This document shows positions 56,415 to 64,000 of a stretch of 64,000 nt of DNA, in pieces. The notes beneath the pieces are model-generated. The model was not told the origin of the DNA and did not search any database. It saw nothing but the letters and a program-made list of their open reading frames with translations. The translations under genes and the position numbers were made by a program. Source of the DNA: Psychrobacillus psychrotolerans (lineage in GTDB: Bacteria; Bacillota; Bacilli; Bacillales_A; Planococcaceae); the NCBI RefSeq assembly GCF_900115805.1, contig NZ_FOXU01000008.1, forward strand, positions 121,981 to 185,980, written 5' to 3'. The first letter of the stretch is position 1. Every line of letters begins with the position of its first letter.

Positions 56415-57314
56415 ATGTCCGAAATGGTTCCGAATGCGACAAATGATCAACTAATAGTAACTAAAGAAACGTCGACCGGTCCTTGGCGAGATGCATGGCG
56501 TAGCTTTCGAAAAAACAAAGGAGCGCTTGTAGGAGCAGGGATTGTCTTATTCTTCTTATTTTTAGCATTTTTTGGTCCTTGGCTTGCACCACAAGGTATT
56601 AATGATCAGCTTTTAACAGATCGATTGAAACCACCGTCTAGTAAGTATTGGTTTGGTACGGATGATTTTGGTCGTGATATATTCTCTAGAATTATTTATG
56701 GAGCTAGAATCTCCTTAATGGTAGGGTTTTTCTCTGTTATTGGTTCTGTAGTAGCTGGTAGTATTTTAGGTATTATTGCAGGTTACTATGGGAAATGGAT
56801 AGACATGATTATTTCAAGAATTTTCGATATCATGTTAGCTTTTCCAAGTATATTATTGGCCATTGCTGTAGTTTCTGTCTTAGGACCATCTTTACAAAAT
56901 GCATTGATTGCTATTGCGATTATTAATATTCCTAACTTTGGTCGCCTAATACGCTCGAAAGTTCTAAGTATTAAAGAAGAAGAGTACATAACATCTGCTA
57001 AAGCAATTGGGATGAGGGACATTCGAATTTTGTTTTCTCATATTCTACCTAATTCTATGGCACCGGTTATTGTTGCAGGAACACTGGCAATCGCTTCAGC
57101 TATTATTGAAGCAGCTGCTCTAGGGTTCTTAGGATTGGGAGCTCAAGCGCCTGCTCCTGAATGGGGGAAAATGCTAGCGGATGCCCGTATGTATTTAAGA
57201 AATGCACCGTGGACGATGATTTTCCCAGGAGTAGCAATAATGTTAACAGTTGTAGGATTTAACTTGATGGGTGATGGACTCCGAGATGCACTAGATCCGA
57301 AGATGAAAAATTAA
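56415..57314 (+). CDS. appC: Peptide ABC transporter permease, AppC/DppC-type
   Basis: Second permease, 299 residues. A cytoplasmic N-terminus (RDAWRSFRKNKGALVGAGIV) leads into the first helix; LKPPSSKYWFGTDDFGRDIF is the family signature before helix 2; the EAA loop is YITSAKAIGMRDIRILFSHI, with LPNSMAPVIV. AAAGGAGGAATA precedes the ATG. Last gene of the operon, followed by a strong terminator. Confidence 0.91.
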   Translation: MSEMVPNATNDQLIVTKETSTGPWRDAWRSFRKNKGALVGAGIVLFFLFLAFFGPWLAPQGINDQLLTDRLKPPSSKYWFGTDDFGRDIFSRIIYGARISLMVGFFSVIGSVVAGSILGIIAGYYGKWIDMIISRIFDIMLAFPSILLAIAVVSVLGPSLQNALIAIAIINIPNFGRLIRSKVLSIKEEEYITSAKAIGMRDIRILFSHILPNSMAPVIVAGTLAIASAIIEAAALGFLGLGAQAPAPEWGKMLADARMYLRNAPWTMIFPGVAIMLTVVGFNLMGDGLRDALDPKMKN

Positions 57315-57320
57315 TAACCG

Positions 57321-57358
57321 TGCCACTTAGCATTCTAACGCTAAGTGGCATTTTTTTA
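57321..57358 (+). terminator. Terminator of the app operon
   Basis: TGCCACTTAGC / GCTAAGTGGCA hairpin and seven T residues. Confidence 0.9.
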
Positions 57359-57435
57359 GAAGAACTTTTACGAGGCGTTACTAATTTATTTGTTGTATTT
57401 GCTAATACAATAATCGGACAATCCAACTACTAATA

Positions 57436-57490
57436 TCTAAAAAAAAAAACTGGTTGGTCGCGAGAAAACTCACGATTAACCAGTTTTTTT
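57436..57490 (-). terminator. Terminator of ygaE
   Basis: AAACTGGTT with AACCAGTTT, plus an inner cgtgag/ctcgcg-like stem; flanked by runs of eight A and eight T, on the 3' side of ygaE. Confidence 0.85.
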
Positions 57491-58571
57491 AATAAGGCGT
57501 TTCTTCAATTTCAACAGTCAGCTCTTCGCTATGAAAGTTTTGATATGAGGTGATGAGTTTATCCACATGTTCCAATTGTTCCTCATAGCTTAAAATAGCA
57601 GATAGTAAATGTAGCAGATGGTATGAAGAAAACTCCTCTTCCATTTGTGTAATAGTAATTTGTTTGACGAAAATATCCATTACTTCTTGCCTTTGTAAAA
57701 ATGCCTCGGAATCGTTCTCTTCAATATGCTCGGGTCTTAACTTACCGATGAATTTCAAATGGAGCTGTTCATGATAGGTTAATAGAGTATCCAATCTTTC
57801 CTTTATCATCATTAGAAAATGTTCGGGAAGAAGAGTAAATTCATGCTCATGGTGATGCAACTTTTTTAGTACATCTAAGCTTTTATAGGAAGCCGAAATT
57901 AATTCGCGGTAGACGACTAATTTTCTTCCCTTTGTGTGGTTTGCTTTCTTAGTGTATCCACGTTCTTCTTTAAAGAATGAGTATATTTGATCAACACGAA
58001 CAAGTCTTTCATTTAATTGACTAATGGTTTGTTTAGTCGATTGATGATCGGATGCTTGTCGAACTGCTATTCGTAACCAACGAATTATTTCGTCCTGTGT
58101 ATAGTGAATTGCATTGAATAGCTTCTTTTCAAACTTAGGAGGTAAAAATACTAAATTCACAATAAAAGCAGATATTACTCCAACTAGAATGGTAGCAAAT
58201 CGTAATACTGCAAATAGTAGAAAGTCATCTCCTTGTATTTCCATAATCGCAATTACCGTAACAAGAGCTAGTGTTAAGGCTTTCTCTAATTTTAGTTTAA
58301 GCATAATTGTAATGGTGATGATTGCGGCAAATCCTACGATTACATAATCTTTTCCGAAAACTAAAGAGAAGATAACCGCAACAATGGCTCCGATTAAGTT
58401 CCCTTGAATTTGTTCAGTGGCTGTTTTATACGACCTATATATAGAAGGTTGAATGGCGAAAATAGCTGCTATTCCTGCAAATACAGGATTGGGAAGCTGA
58501 AGTAATTCAGCTATGAATAAAGAAAATACAATAGCTACTCCAGTTTTAAATATTCGAGCTCCTAATTTCAT
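57489..58571 (-). CDS. ygaE: YgaE-like membrane protein (FUSC/aromatic acid exporter family)
   Basis: A 360-residue protein: six hydrophobic segments in the first 150 residues (LGARIFKTGVAIVFSLFIAE, FAIQPSIYRSYKTATEQIQG), then a long soluble helical C-terminal half. This is the DUF939/ArAE_1 layout; the presumed role is export of organic acids, unproven. The ATG at 58571 is 9 nt after AAAGGA; a TTG at 58580 lies too close to it. Order ygaE-gsaB as in B. subtilis. Confidence 0.87.
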   Translation of the reverse strand: MKLGARIFKTGVAIVFSLFIAELLQLPNPVFAGIAAIFAIQPSIYRSYKTATEQIQGNLIGAIVAVIFSLVFGKDYVIVGFAAIITITIMLKLKLEKALTLALVTVIAIMEIQGDDFLLFAVLRFATILVGVISAFIVNLVFLPPKFEKKLFNAIHYTQDEIIRWLRIAVRQASDHQSTKQTISQLNERLVRVDQIYSFFKEERGYTKKANHTKGRKLVVYRELISASYKSLDVLKKLHHHEHEFTLLPEHFLMMIKERLDTLLTYHEQLHLKFIGKLRPEHIEENDSEAFLQRQEVMDIFVKQITITQMEEEFSSYHLLHLLSAILSYEEQLEHVDKLITSYQNFHSEELTVEIEETPY

Positions 58572-58607
58572 TAAATCCAATCCTTTCGTAAGAAACAGCG
58601 CACTTGT

Positions 58608-59897
58608 TTATTGAAGTTTAGCAAATGCATTATTAACTGCAGAAAGTGTTTCTTGAATATCACTTTCTGTATGCGCAGTTGTGATAAACCAAGCTTCGTA
58701 TTTTGAAGGTGCCAAGTTAATACCTTGGTTTAACATTAACTTAAAGAACTTCGCAAACATTTCCCCATCACTTGCTTCTGCTTGTTCATAATTCTCTACT
58801 TTCACATCTGTGAAGTAAACGGAAAGTGCTCCTTTAATACGATTAATAGTGATGGTCACATTATTTTTCTTGGCTGCTTCTAAAATACCGACCTCAAGCA
58901 GTCCACCTAGTCTATCGAGTTCATCATATAACCCAGGAGTTTGTAAAACTTCTAAGCAAGCAATACCCGCTTGCATAGACGCTGGATTACCTGCCATAGT
59001 TCCCGCTTGGTATGCTGGTCCTAATGGGGCAACTTGCTCCATAATTTCTTTTCTGCCGCCGTAAGCACCTATTGGAAGACCTCCACCGATGATTTTACCT
59101 AATGCTGTTAAGTCAGGTGTTTGCTCTAACATAGTAGATGCTGCGCCGTAATGGAAACGGAATGCGGTAATTACTTCGTCGTAAATAACTAGTGCACCTT
59201 TATCTTTTGCCAATTTATGAACTAGTGGAAGGAAATCTTCATTTGGCTCTACCATTCCAAAGTTTCCTACGATTGGCTCCACTAAAATACAAGCTAATTC
59301 GTCTCCCCATTTCTCCATAGCTTCCTCAAAAGCTTTTGGATCATTAAATGGAATAGTAATTACTTCTTTCGCTGTTTCTTTAGAAACACCCGCAGAGTCA
59401 GGAGTACCTAATGTAGCAGGACCTGAACCAGCTGCAACTAGTACTAAATCAAAGTGGCCATGATAGCATCCCGCGAATTTCATCACTTTTGTTCTTCCAG
59501 TATAAGCACGAGCAACTCGAATTGTTGTCATTACTGCTTCTGTTCCAGAGTTAACAAAACGAACTTTGTCCATTGAGGGAATAGCATCCTTTAACATTTT
59601 TGCAAAGGTTACTTCATGTTTTGTTGGAGTCCCATATAACAGACCAGTTTGTGCCGCTTTTGTGATGGCCTCGGTAATATGAGGATGTGCATGACCTGTA
59701 ATAATAGGTCCGTATGCCGCTAAATAGTCGATATATTTATTGCCATCCACGTCATAAAAATAAGCACCTTCTGCTCTTTCCATAACGATAGGTGCTCCTC
59801 CACCTACTGCTTTATATGATCGTGATGGACTGTTTACACCACCTACTATATGTTCTAGTGCCTCAATTTGAATTTTTTCTGATTGTGTTTGTTTCAA
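58608..59897 (-). CDS. hemL: Glutamate-1-semialdehyde 2,1-aminomutase
   Basis: PLP enzyme of the C5 pathway that makes 5-aminolevulinate for heme. The 429-residue protein shows [40 protein letters not shown] and the PLP lysine in [16 protein letters not shown]. The position beside ygaE and bcp matches the second B. subtilis copy, gsaB, rather than the hemAXCDBL operon. CGGAGGCT precedes the ATG. Confidence 0.93.
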   Translation of the reverse strand: MKQTQSEKIQIEALEHIVGGVNSPSRSYKAVGGGAPIVMERAEGAYFYDVDGNKYIDYLAAYGPIITGHAHPHITEAITKAAQTGLLYGTPTKHEVTFAKMLKDAIPSMDKVRFVNSGTEAVMTTIRVARAYTGRTKVMKFAGCYHGHFDLVLVAAGSGPATLGTPDSAGVSKETAKEVITIPFNDPKAFEEAMEKWGDELACILVEPIVGNFGMVEPNEDFLPLVHKLAKDKGALVIYDEVITAFRFHYGAASTMLEQTPDLTALGKIIGGGLPIGAYGGRKEIMEQVAPLGPAYQAGTMAGNPASMQAGIACLEVLQTPGLYDELDRLGGLLEVGILEAAKKNNVTITINRIKGALSVYFTDVKVENYEQAEASDGEMFAKFFKLMLNQGINLAPSKYEAWFITTAHTESDIQETLSAVNNAFAKLQ

Positions 59898-59952
59898 TGT
59901 CCTAGCCTCCGCTCAGTTTGTTTACAGATAGAAAGTATAACGTTTCTATTCA

Positions 59953-60005
59953 ATTATTGTCTAGTATACTAATTCTTTAAGTTCCTCTTAATTGTAGACA
60001 ATAAT
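59953..60005. repeat. Perfect 11-bp inverted repeat between hemL and bcp
   Basis: ATTATTGTCTA (59953-59963) and TAGACAATAAT (59995-60005), 31 bp apart in the divergent promoter region. No T-run. It does not match the PerR consensus; an operator for another regulator is possible. Confidence 0.5.
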
Positions 60006-60076
60006 ATTGAAAATTGCTAAGAAAATTGAACAAAGTGACTAACTTCGTTACGATATATATAATAGGAGGGATTATG

Positions 60077-60559
60077 ATGGAAAAACTAGAAGGCATGGTA
60101 GCACCTAACTTTTCATTGAAAAATGAAAAAGGAGAAATTATTTCATTAAAAGACTTTGCAGGGAAGAAATATGTCGTTTTGTATTTTTACCCAAAGGATG
60201 CTACACCGGGCTGTACAACGGAAGCATGTGATTTTAAAGCGGCTCATACAAGTTTCACTGACTTAAATGCAGTTATTCTTGGAGTTAGCGCAGATGATGA
60301 AAAGGCCCATACAAAATTTATACACAAGCATGGTCTTCCATTTTCGCTATTAGTAGATGATACGCATGAAGTATCGGAGGCATATGGAGTATGGAAGTTG
60401 AAAAAGAATTTTGGAAAAGAGTATATGGGTATCGAACGTTCTACTTTTTTAATCGATCCTACTGGAACGGTCGTAAAAGAATGGAATAAAGTTAAAGTCG
60501 ACGGACACGTAGAAGAAGCACTTCTAACATTAAAATCATTAGTGACTGAAGGGCAATAA
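60077..60559 (+). CDS. bcp: Thiol peroxidase of the Bcp/PrxQ peroxiredoxin family
   Basis: Thioredoxin-dependent peroxidase of the cytoplasm that reduces hydrogen and organic peroxides. YPKDATPGCTTEACDFK carries the peroxidatic Cys and, five residues later, the resolving Cys of the Bcp type; RSTFLIDPTG is conserved. Two ATGs stand in tandem; the second, 7 nt after AGGAGG, is preferred. Followed 1 nt later by a dehydrogenase gene and then perR; B. subtilis YgaF occupies this place. Confidence 0.93.
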   Translation: MEKLEGMVAPNFSLKNEKGEIISLKDFAGKKYVVLYFYPKDATPGCTTEACDFKAAHTSFTDLNAVILGVSADDEKAHTKFIHKHGLPFSLLVDDTHEVSEAYGVWKLKKNFGKEYMGIERSTFLIDPTGTVVKEWNKVKVDGHVEEALLTLKSLVTEGQ

Positions 60560-60560
60560 T

Positions 60561-61502
60561 ATGAGTATATTGTTTTCTTTTTTACCAAAGCAGGAGCAAC
60601 AGGATGAATTAGTAAAAAAGTTCCCACATGCAGAATTTATATTTCAAAAAGGTTTAAATGAAGAACTGCTAAAGTCAGCGTCAATTCTAGTTACGTACGG
60701 CGAGGACATAGATGCACCTCACCTCAAAACTGCCGAACAGCTAAAATGGATTATGGTGGCTTCTGCTGGGTTAGAAAAAATGCCGTTACTGGAAATTGCA
60801 AAGCGAGGCATTGTCGTTACCAATGTACGAGGAATTCACAAAACTCCAATGGCAGAAACGATTTTAGCCCATATACTTTCTATTAAGAAGTCACTCCCGT
60901 TGATCAATGAAAATCAACGAAAAGGGGAATGGTCTAAGCGTGTGTCTCCAACCGAATTACTAGGTTCAACTGCGATCATATTAGGTCCCGGTGCAATAGG
61001 CGGGGAAGTAGGAAGAATACTACAGGCTTTTGGCGTGCACACAATTGGATGTAATAGCAGTGGAAAACTGCCTCCATTTATGGACGAAATAGTTACCTTC
61101 GATAAACTAAATGAAGTTTTACCGAAAGCGGATATTGTTATTTCCATTCTACCAAGTACGGAGCAAACAAAGGGATTAATCACATACGAGCATTTACAGT
61201 CTATGAAGCAGAGTGCAATCTTTATGAATTTTGGACGTGGTGATTTAGTGAAAGAACAACACTTACTACGTGCATTAGAAGAAGAGAGAATCGCATATGC
61301 TGTACTGGATGTATTTGAGAAGGAACCACTTGCCGCAGAACACCCATTTTGGAGTATGAATAATGTAATCGTTTCTCCACATATCTCCAGTCACTCTTCT
61401 CAATATGTAATAAGAGCGCTACAAATTTTCTCAAGTAATTTAAATGCTTGGATGGAGCAAAAGCCACTGGAAAATGAGATTGATTTGGAAAAGGGTTACT
61501 AA
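60561..61502 (+). CDS. D-isomer-specific 2-hydroxyacid dehydrogenase
   Basis: NAD(P)-dependent oxidoreductase of 313 residues; substrate unknown (hydroxypyruvate/glyoxylate or 2-oxoacid type). The nucleotide loop is LGPGAIGGEVG; the catalytic triad appears as Arg in FGRGDLV, Glu in EKEPL and His in SPHIS. It is short, without regulatory domains. It starts 1 nt after bcp, so the two are co-transcribed. I do not recall this gene at this place in B. subtilis. Confidence 0.88.
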   Translation: MSILFSFLPKQEQQDELVKKFPHAEFIFQKGLNEELLKSASILVTYGEDIDAPHLKTAEQLKWIMVASAGLEKMPLLEIAKRGIVVTNVRGIHKTPMAETILAHILSIKKSLPLINENQRKGEWSKRVSPTELLGSTAIILGPGAIGGEVGRILQAFGVHTIGCNSSGKLPPFMDEIVTFDKLNEVLPKADIVISILPSTEQTKGLITYEHLQSMKQSAIFMNFGRGDLVKEQHLLRALEEERIAYAVLDVFEKEPLAAEHPFWSMNNVIVSPHISSHSSQYVIRALQIFSSNLNAWMEQKPLENEIDLEKGY

Positions 61503-61535
61503 TCTATGTATATCTTTCCTTAACGAGTAATAAAT

Positions 61536-61582
61536 TTGACAGTTCATGCCCTTTCTATTTATACTTATTGTAACAATTATAA
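61536..61582 (+). promoter_or_regulatory. perR promoter with PerR box
   Basis: TTGACA (61536-61541) and TATACT (61560-61565) with an 18-bp spacer. TTGTAACAATTATAA (61568-61582) agrees with the PerR box TTATAATNATTATAA at 12 of 14 defined bases and lies just after the -10 element, predicting autorepression. Confidence 0.72.
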
Positions 61583-61615
61583 TTAAAGAATGAATATGAA
61601 AAGAGGTGCATTGCG

Positions 61616-62059
61616 ATGACGGAAGTACATTTAAGAGATGCTTTAGATACATTAAAATCGACTGGTGTACGAATTACACCTCAACGCCATGCGATACTGG
61701 AATTTATTATCCAATCTATGTCACATCCCACAGCGGACGATATATATAAAGCACTAGAAAGTAAATTTCCTAGCATGAGTGTTGCAACGGTTTATAATAA
61801 TTTACGTGTTTTTAGAGAAGCAGGACTCGTTAAAGAGTTAACCTACGGCGATTCTTCTAGTCGTTTTGATTTTGTTACGAATGATCATTATCATATGATT
61901 TGCGACGCTTGCGGTAAAATTGTTGATTTTCATTATCCTGGATTAGATGAAGTAGAACATTTAGCTTCTCATTTAACTGGGTTTGATGTAAGTTATCATC
62001 GAATGGAAATTTACGGTGTTTGTCCAACATGCAAAGAGCATGCAACTAAAGTTCAATAA
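61616..62059 (+). CDS. perR: Peroxide-responsive repressor PerR (Fur family)
   Basis: Metal-dependent repressor that loses DNA binding when peroxide oxidises its iron-site histidines. The 147-residue protein has winged-helix segment [16 protein letters not shown]. Metal site: His37, Asp85, His91, His93 and Asp104; zinc site: Cys96, Cys99, Cys136, Cys139. All fall at the same numbers as in B. subtilis PerR, including Asp104 that separates PerR from Fur. AAGAGGTG precedes the ATG. PerR boxes lie before perR and zosA. Confidence 0.97.
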   Translation: MTEVHLRDALDTLKSTGVRITPQRHAILEFIIQSMSHPTADDIYKALESKFPSMSVATVYNNLRVFREAGLVKELTYGDSSSRFDFVTNDHYHMICDACGKIVDFHYPGLDEVEHLASHLTGFDVSYHRMEIYGVCPTCKEHATKVQ

Positions 62060-62060
62060 G

Positions 62061-62095
62061 CAAAACCGAGCGTAGTAAGACACGCTCGGTTTTTT
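62061..62095 (+). terminator. Terminator of perR
   Basis: AAACCGAGCGTG-type stem (aaaccgagcgt / acgctcggttt) followed by six T residues. Confidence 0.88.
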
Positions 62096-62145
62096 ATTTG
62101 AAAACATAGCATTTTCACTTCCACCTTCTACCTACTTAGAATAGA

Positions 62146-62174
62146 AAAAACACTTTGCTAAAAAAGCAAAGTGT
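62146..62174 (-). terminator. Terminator of ygzB
   Basis: ACACTTTGCT / AGCAAAGTGT hairpin; on the minus strand followed by a six-T run. Confidence 0.85.
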
Positions 62175-62177
62175 CCA

Positions 62178-62522
62178 TTATCTTTTTTTATTCAATGCTT
62201 CATCAAATTCTTGACCTTCAAGATTAGGATCTAGCGTTAAAGGTTCTTTACAATACATACACATATCTACTCTACCTAATACTTTAGTATGCTTACCACA
62301 GTTAGGACATACAACAGGCACTGCTTTTGTTGATAATAATCCAATCCAGCCATAGACTGCTGTACTAGCTAAAATAGATAGTAGCCCCAGCGTTACGAAA
62401 ATGGTAACTAATATACCGTTATCTTTAAAAAAGATTGCACCGTACATAATGATAAAACCAAAGAATATAAGTCCAAGTGCAAACGAACGTATACGATTTA
62501 TTTTGTTTTTATAGGGTTTCAT
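62178..62522 (-). CDS. ygzB: YgzB-like membrane protein (UPF0295)
   Basis: A 114-residue protein with two helices (about 13-33 and 38-60) and a C-terminal zinc-ribbon-like CPNC ... CMYC motif. Function unknown. Position between perR and ygxA matches B. subtilis. TAGGAGGCTG precedes the ATG. Confidence 0.9.
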   Translation of the reverse strand: MKPYKNKINRIRSFALGLIFFGFIIMYGAIFFKDNGILVTIFVTLGLLSILASTAVYGWIGLLSTKAVPVVCPNCGKHTKVLGRVDMCMYCKEPLTLDPNLEGQEFDEALNKKR

Positions 62523-62655
62523 TTTTCAGCCTCCTAATTTCTACATACACTATATCATATTTTAGTATAAAGTTAAGTTAGGAATGAATTATAGAAGGAA
62601 ATATAGAAAAGTTGTCGAAAATTTATAAGTAGAAGTAAATAAAGGAGGCTTCATT

Positions 62656-63522
62656 TTGGAAGCGTTATTGAGACCGATTTATCAAGAAAGAGCAAGTGAA
62701 CCTAATACACTTGGTGTTATTTTAGTAGAGAAACGGGCAGATTTTAGTCCTATTACAGATATGTTTGACTCTATTTTATTAATATTAACGAAAGAATCTG
62801 AGGTACCTGTTTTTACAAAGCATTATACGTATGAGGATAAAAAAACTGCGCTTCATATAATTACAGAAAAGCAGTTAAGAAAATGGCTCTTGTTGGGAAC
62901 TAACCCGAAACTGGTGGATTGGTTAATCAACGGTCGTGTGGTATTTGATCGCAATGAATATGTAGAAAGTTTAAAACAAGAGCTATACGTATTTCCGATA
63001 AACGGAAGAAAAGCTCGAATGGGTATAGAGTTTGCCAAACTAACGAGACGGTATTTAGAAGGGAAGCTATTTTTTGAACAACGTAATTTCTTAGATGCTT
63101 ATAATCATATGGTAGATTCTTTACATCATCTAGCACGATTAGCTGTTTTTGAAAATGGTATGCACCCAGAAGTGATGGTATGGAATCAAGTAAAAGCATT
63201 AGATCCTTCTATATATAAATTGTACGATGAGTTAATCTCTAGTGATGAATCATTAGAAAAAAGATTAGAGCTTTTGTTTTTAGCGAGTGACTTTTTGATT
63301 CATTCCCGATCAAAAGATGGAGCGCAACACATTATAGAAGTACTTGGGTCAAAAGAGTTTTGGACGATCCAAGAAATTCATGAGCAAGAAGAGCTTAAAA
63401 ACTACTCTGTAGATTTAGAGGTTTTCATCGAGTTTCTAATAGATAAAGGGTATATTTCAATTGAAGAACAGCAAACCAAAAGCAACGCGATCATGCATAG
63501 ATACTACAAAGTGATGATGTAG
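62656..63522 (+). CDS. ygxA: YgxA-like nucleotidyltransferase-type protein
   Basis: A 288-residue cytoplasmic protein. The N-terminal part (VILVEKRADFSPITDMFDSI) looks like a nucleotidyltransferase fold; KLTRRYLEGKLFFEQRNFLD and YNHMVDSLHHLARLAVFENG form the helical middle. Activity not established. Start is TTG behind AAAGGAGG, 8 nt away. It directly precedes an rRNA operon, as in B. subtilis. Confidence 0.88.
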   Translation: MEALLRPIYQERASEPNTLGVILVEKRADFSPITDMFDSILLILTKESEVPVFTKHYTYEDKKTALHIITEKQLRKWLLLGTNPKLVDWLINGRVVFDRNEYVESLKQELYVFPINGRKARMGIEFAKLTRRYLEGKLFFEQRNFLDAYNHMVDSLHHLARLAVFENGMHPEVMVWNQVKALDPSIYKLYDELISSDESLEKRLELLFLASDFLIHSRSKDGAQHIIEVLGSKEFWTIQEIHEQEELKNYSVDLEVFIEFLIDKGYISIEEQQTKSNAIMHRYYKVMM

Positions 63523-63533
63523 AAACAACATTT

Positions 63534-63564
63534 AAAAACGAACAATGAAATTTGTTCGTTTTTA
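63534..63564 (+). terminator. Terminator of ygxA
   Basis: AAACGAACAA / TTTGTTCGTTT hairpin with a T-run, just ahead of the rRNA promoters. Confidence 0.85.
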
Positions 63565-63567
63565 TTG

Positions 63568-63597
63568 TTGACATAATAAATAAATGCATGGTATTAT
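63568..63597 (+). promoter_or_regulatory. rRNA promoter P1 (candidate)
   Basis: TTGACA (63568-63573) and TATTAT (63592-63597) spaced 18 bp; a TATAAT overlaps 3 bp further on. Confidence 0.65.
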
Positions 63598-63668
63598 AAT
63601 AAGCGTCGTCAAAACAACACAAACTATTTCAAACAAATAATAGTGAAAAAGTTTTTTAGAAAAACTTC

Positions 63669-63697
63669 TTGACACTTACCGAGTACGATGGTAAATT
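63669..63697 (+). promoter_or_regulatory. rRNA promoter P2
   Basis: TTGACA (63669-63674) and TAAATT (63692-63697) spaced 17 bp, about 210 bp before 16S, preceded by A/T-rich sequence resembling an UP element. Confidence 0.75.
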
Positions 63698-63730
63698 AGA
63701 GAAGTCGCAAAAAACGACACAACAAAATGA

Positions 63731-63906
63731 ACATTGAAAACTGAACATGCAAAACGTTAAGAAATATAGCTTTCAACTAACTTAGTTAGGATGATAGCAA
63801 AACAATTTTGGACATCATTTAATGATGATGCCAGCAAAACAAAATGAGCTTTTAAACTAGTTCTAATTTGTTCGCTCTCAATATGCTCTGCATACTGAAA
63901 GCGAAC
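63731..63906 (+). other. Pre-16S leader with boxA-like motif and processing stem
   Basis: CATTGAAAACTGAAC (about 63731-63746) resembles the boxA antitermination region of Bacillus rRNA leaders. gttcgctctcaatatg / catactgaaagcgaac (about 63870-63906) forms a stem directly before the mature 5' end. Confidence 0.6.
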
Positions 63907-63907
63907 T

Positions 63908-64000
63908 ATTATGGAGAGTTTGATCCTGGCTCAGGACGAACGCTGGCGGCATGCCTAATACATGCAAGTCGAGCGAATGACGAAGAAGCTTGCTTCTTCT
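63908..64000 (+). rRNA. 16S ribosomal RNA, 5' end (partial)
   Basis: GGAGAGTTTGATCCTGGCTC and AGGACGAACGCTGGCGGC are the invariant 5' end of bacterial 16S rRNA. The start of the V1 region follows (gaatgacgaagaagcttgct), a form found in Planococcaceae. The gene continues past the window edge. Confidence 0.98.

Overview
The window looks like a chromosomal segment of a low-GC, spore-forming, motile Gram-positive bacterium of the Bacillales. The start of a 16S rRNA gene at the right edge and the gene order suggest Planococcaceae (for example a Psychrobacillus-like genus), but I cannot fix the genus from sequence alone. Evidence: strong AGGAGG-type ribosome sites, frequent TTG/GTG starts, T-box and TPP leaders, a gamma-type spore protein with a sigma-G promoter, a PdaA-type spore cortex enzyme, and a gene order from about 42.6 kb to the end that follows the Bacillus subtilis yfh-yga-perR-rrn region (yfhF, recX, yfhH, yfhJ, yfhP, mutY, fabL, sspE, ygaC, ygaD, ygaE, gsaB, bcp, perR, ygzB, ygxA, rRNA).

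Left part (0-31 kb): serA under a T-box with a catabolite (cre) site upstream; a HAD phosphatase, a DUF3298 protein, an ATPase, a VanZ protein, an FbpA-like micro-protein, a DEAD-box helicase, two paralogous M29 aminopeptidases (7.2 and 18.6 kb), a secreted SGNH hydrolase, an M20 peptidase, TPP-riboswitch-controlled thiT, a methionine aminopeptidase, oligoendopeptidase F, a beta-carbonic anhydrase, mreBH, motAB behind a sigma-D-like promoter, psuK-psuG for pseudouridine salvage, an alanine-type symporter, a YihY protein, a ZosA-like P-type ATPase under a consensus promoter overlapped by a PerR box, and a class I fumarase.

Middle part (31-42 kb) is the most accessory stretch: a GC-rich 82-bp tandem repeat array, an MFS transporter overlapping a chemoreceptor gene behind an unexplained terminator-containing leader, a second MFS exporter preceded by a 17-codon leader peptide and mutually exclusive RNA helices that can hide its ribosome site (a likely translational attenuator), two proteins of unknown function, and an AdhB-type dehydrogenase.

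Right part (42-64 kb): the conserved yfh-yga block. Differences from B. subtilis are a five-gene peptide ABC operon (appDFABC order, with a CodY-like box) between ygaD and ygaE, a 2-hydroxyacid dehydrogenase between bcp and perR, and a 274-bp tandem duplication next to the sspE promoter. PerR has all metal-binding and structural cysteine positions, and PerR boxes lie in front of perR and zosA, so one oxidative-stress and metal circuit can be read within the window.

Intergenic DNA carries several copies of a dispersed GC-rich element (2.2, 12.8, 21.7, 24.2 kb) and nested hairpins with ggacaga-type outer arms. I saw no prophage, CRISPR array, transposase or obvious defence system. Most genes are ordinary core genes; the novelty is mainly in regulatory leaders and repeats.
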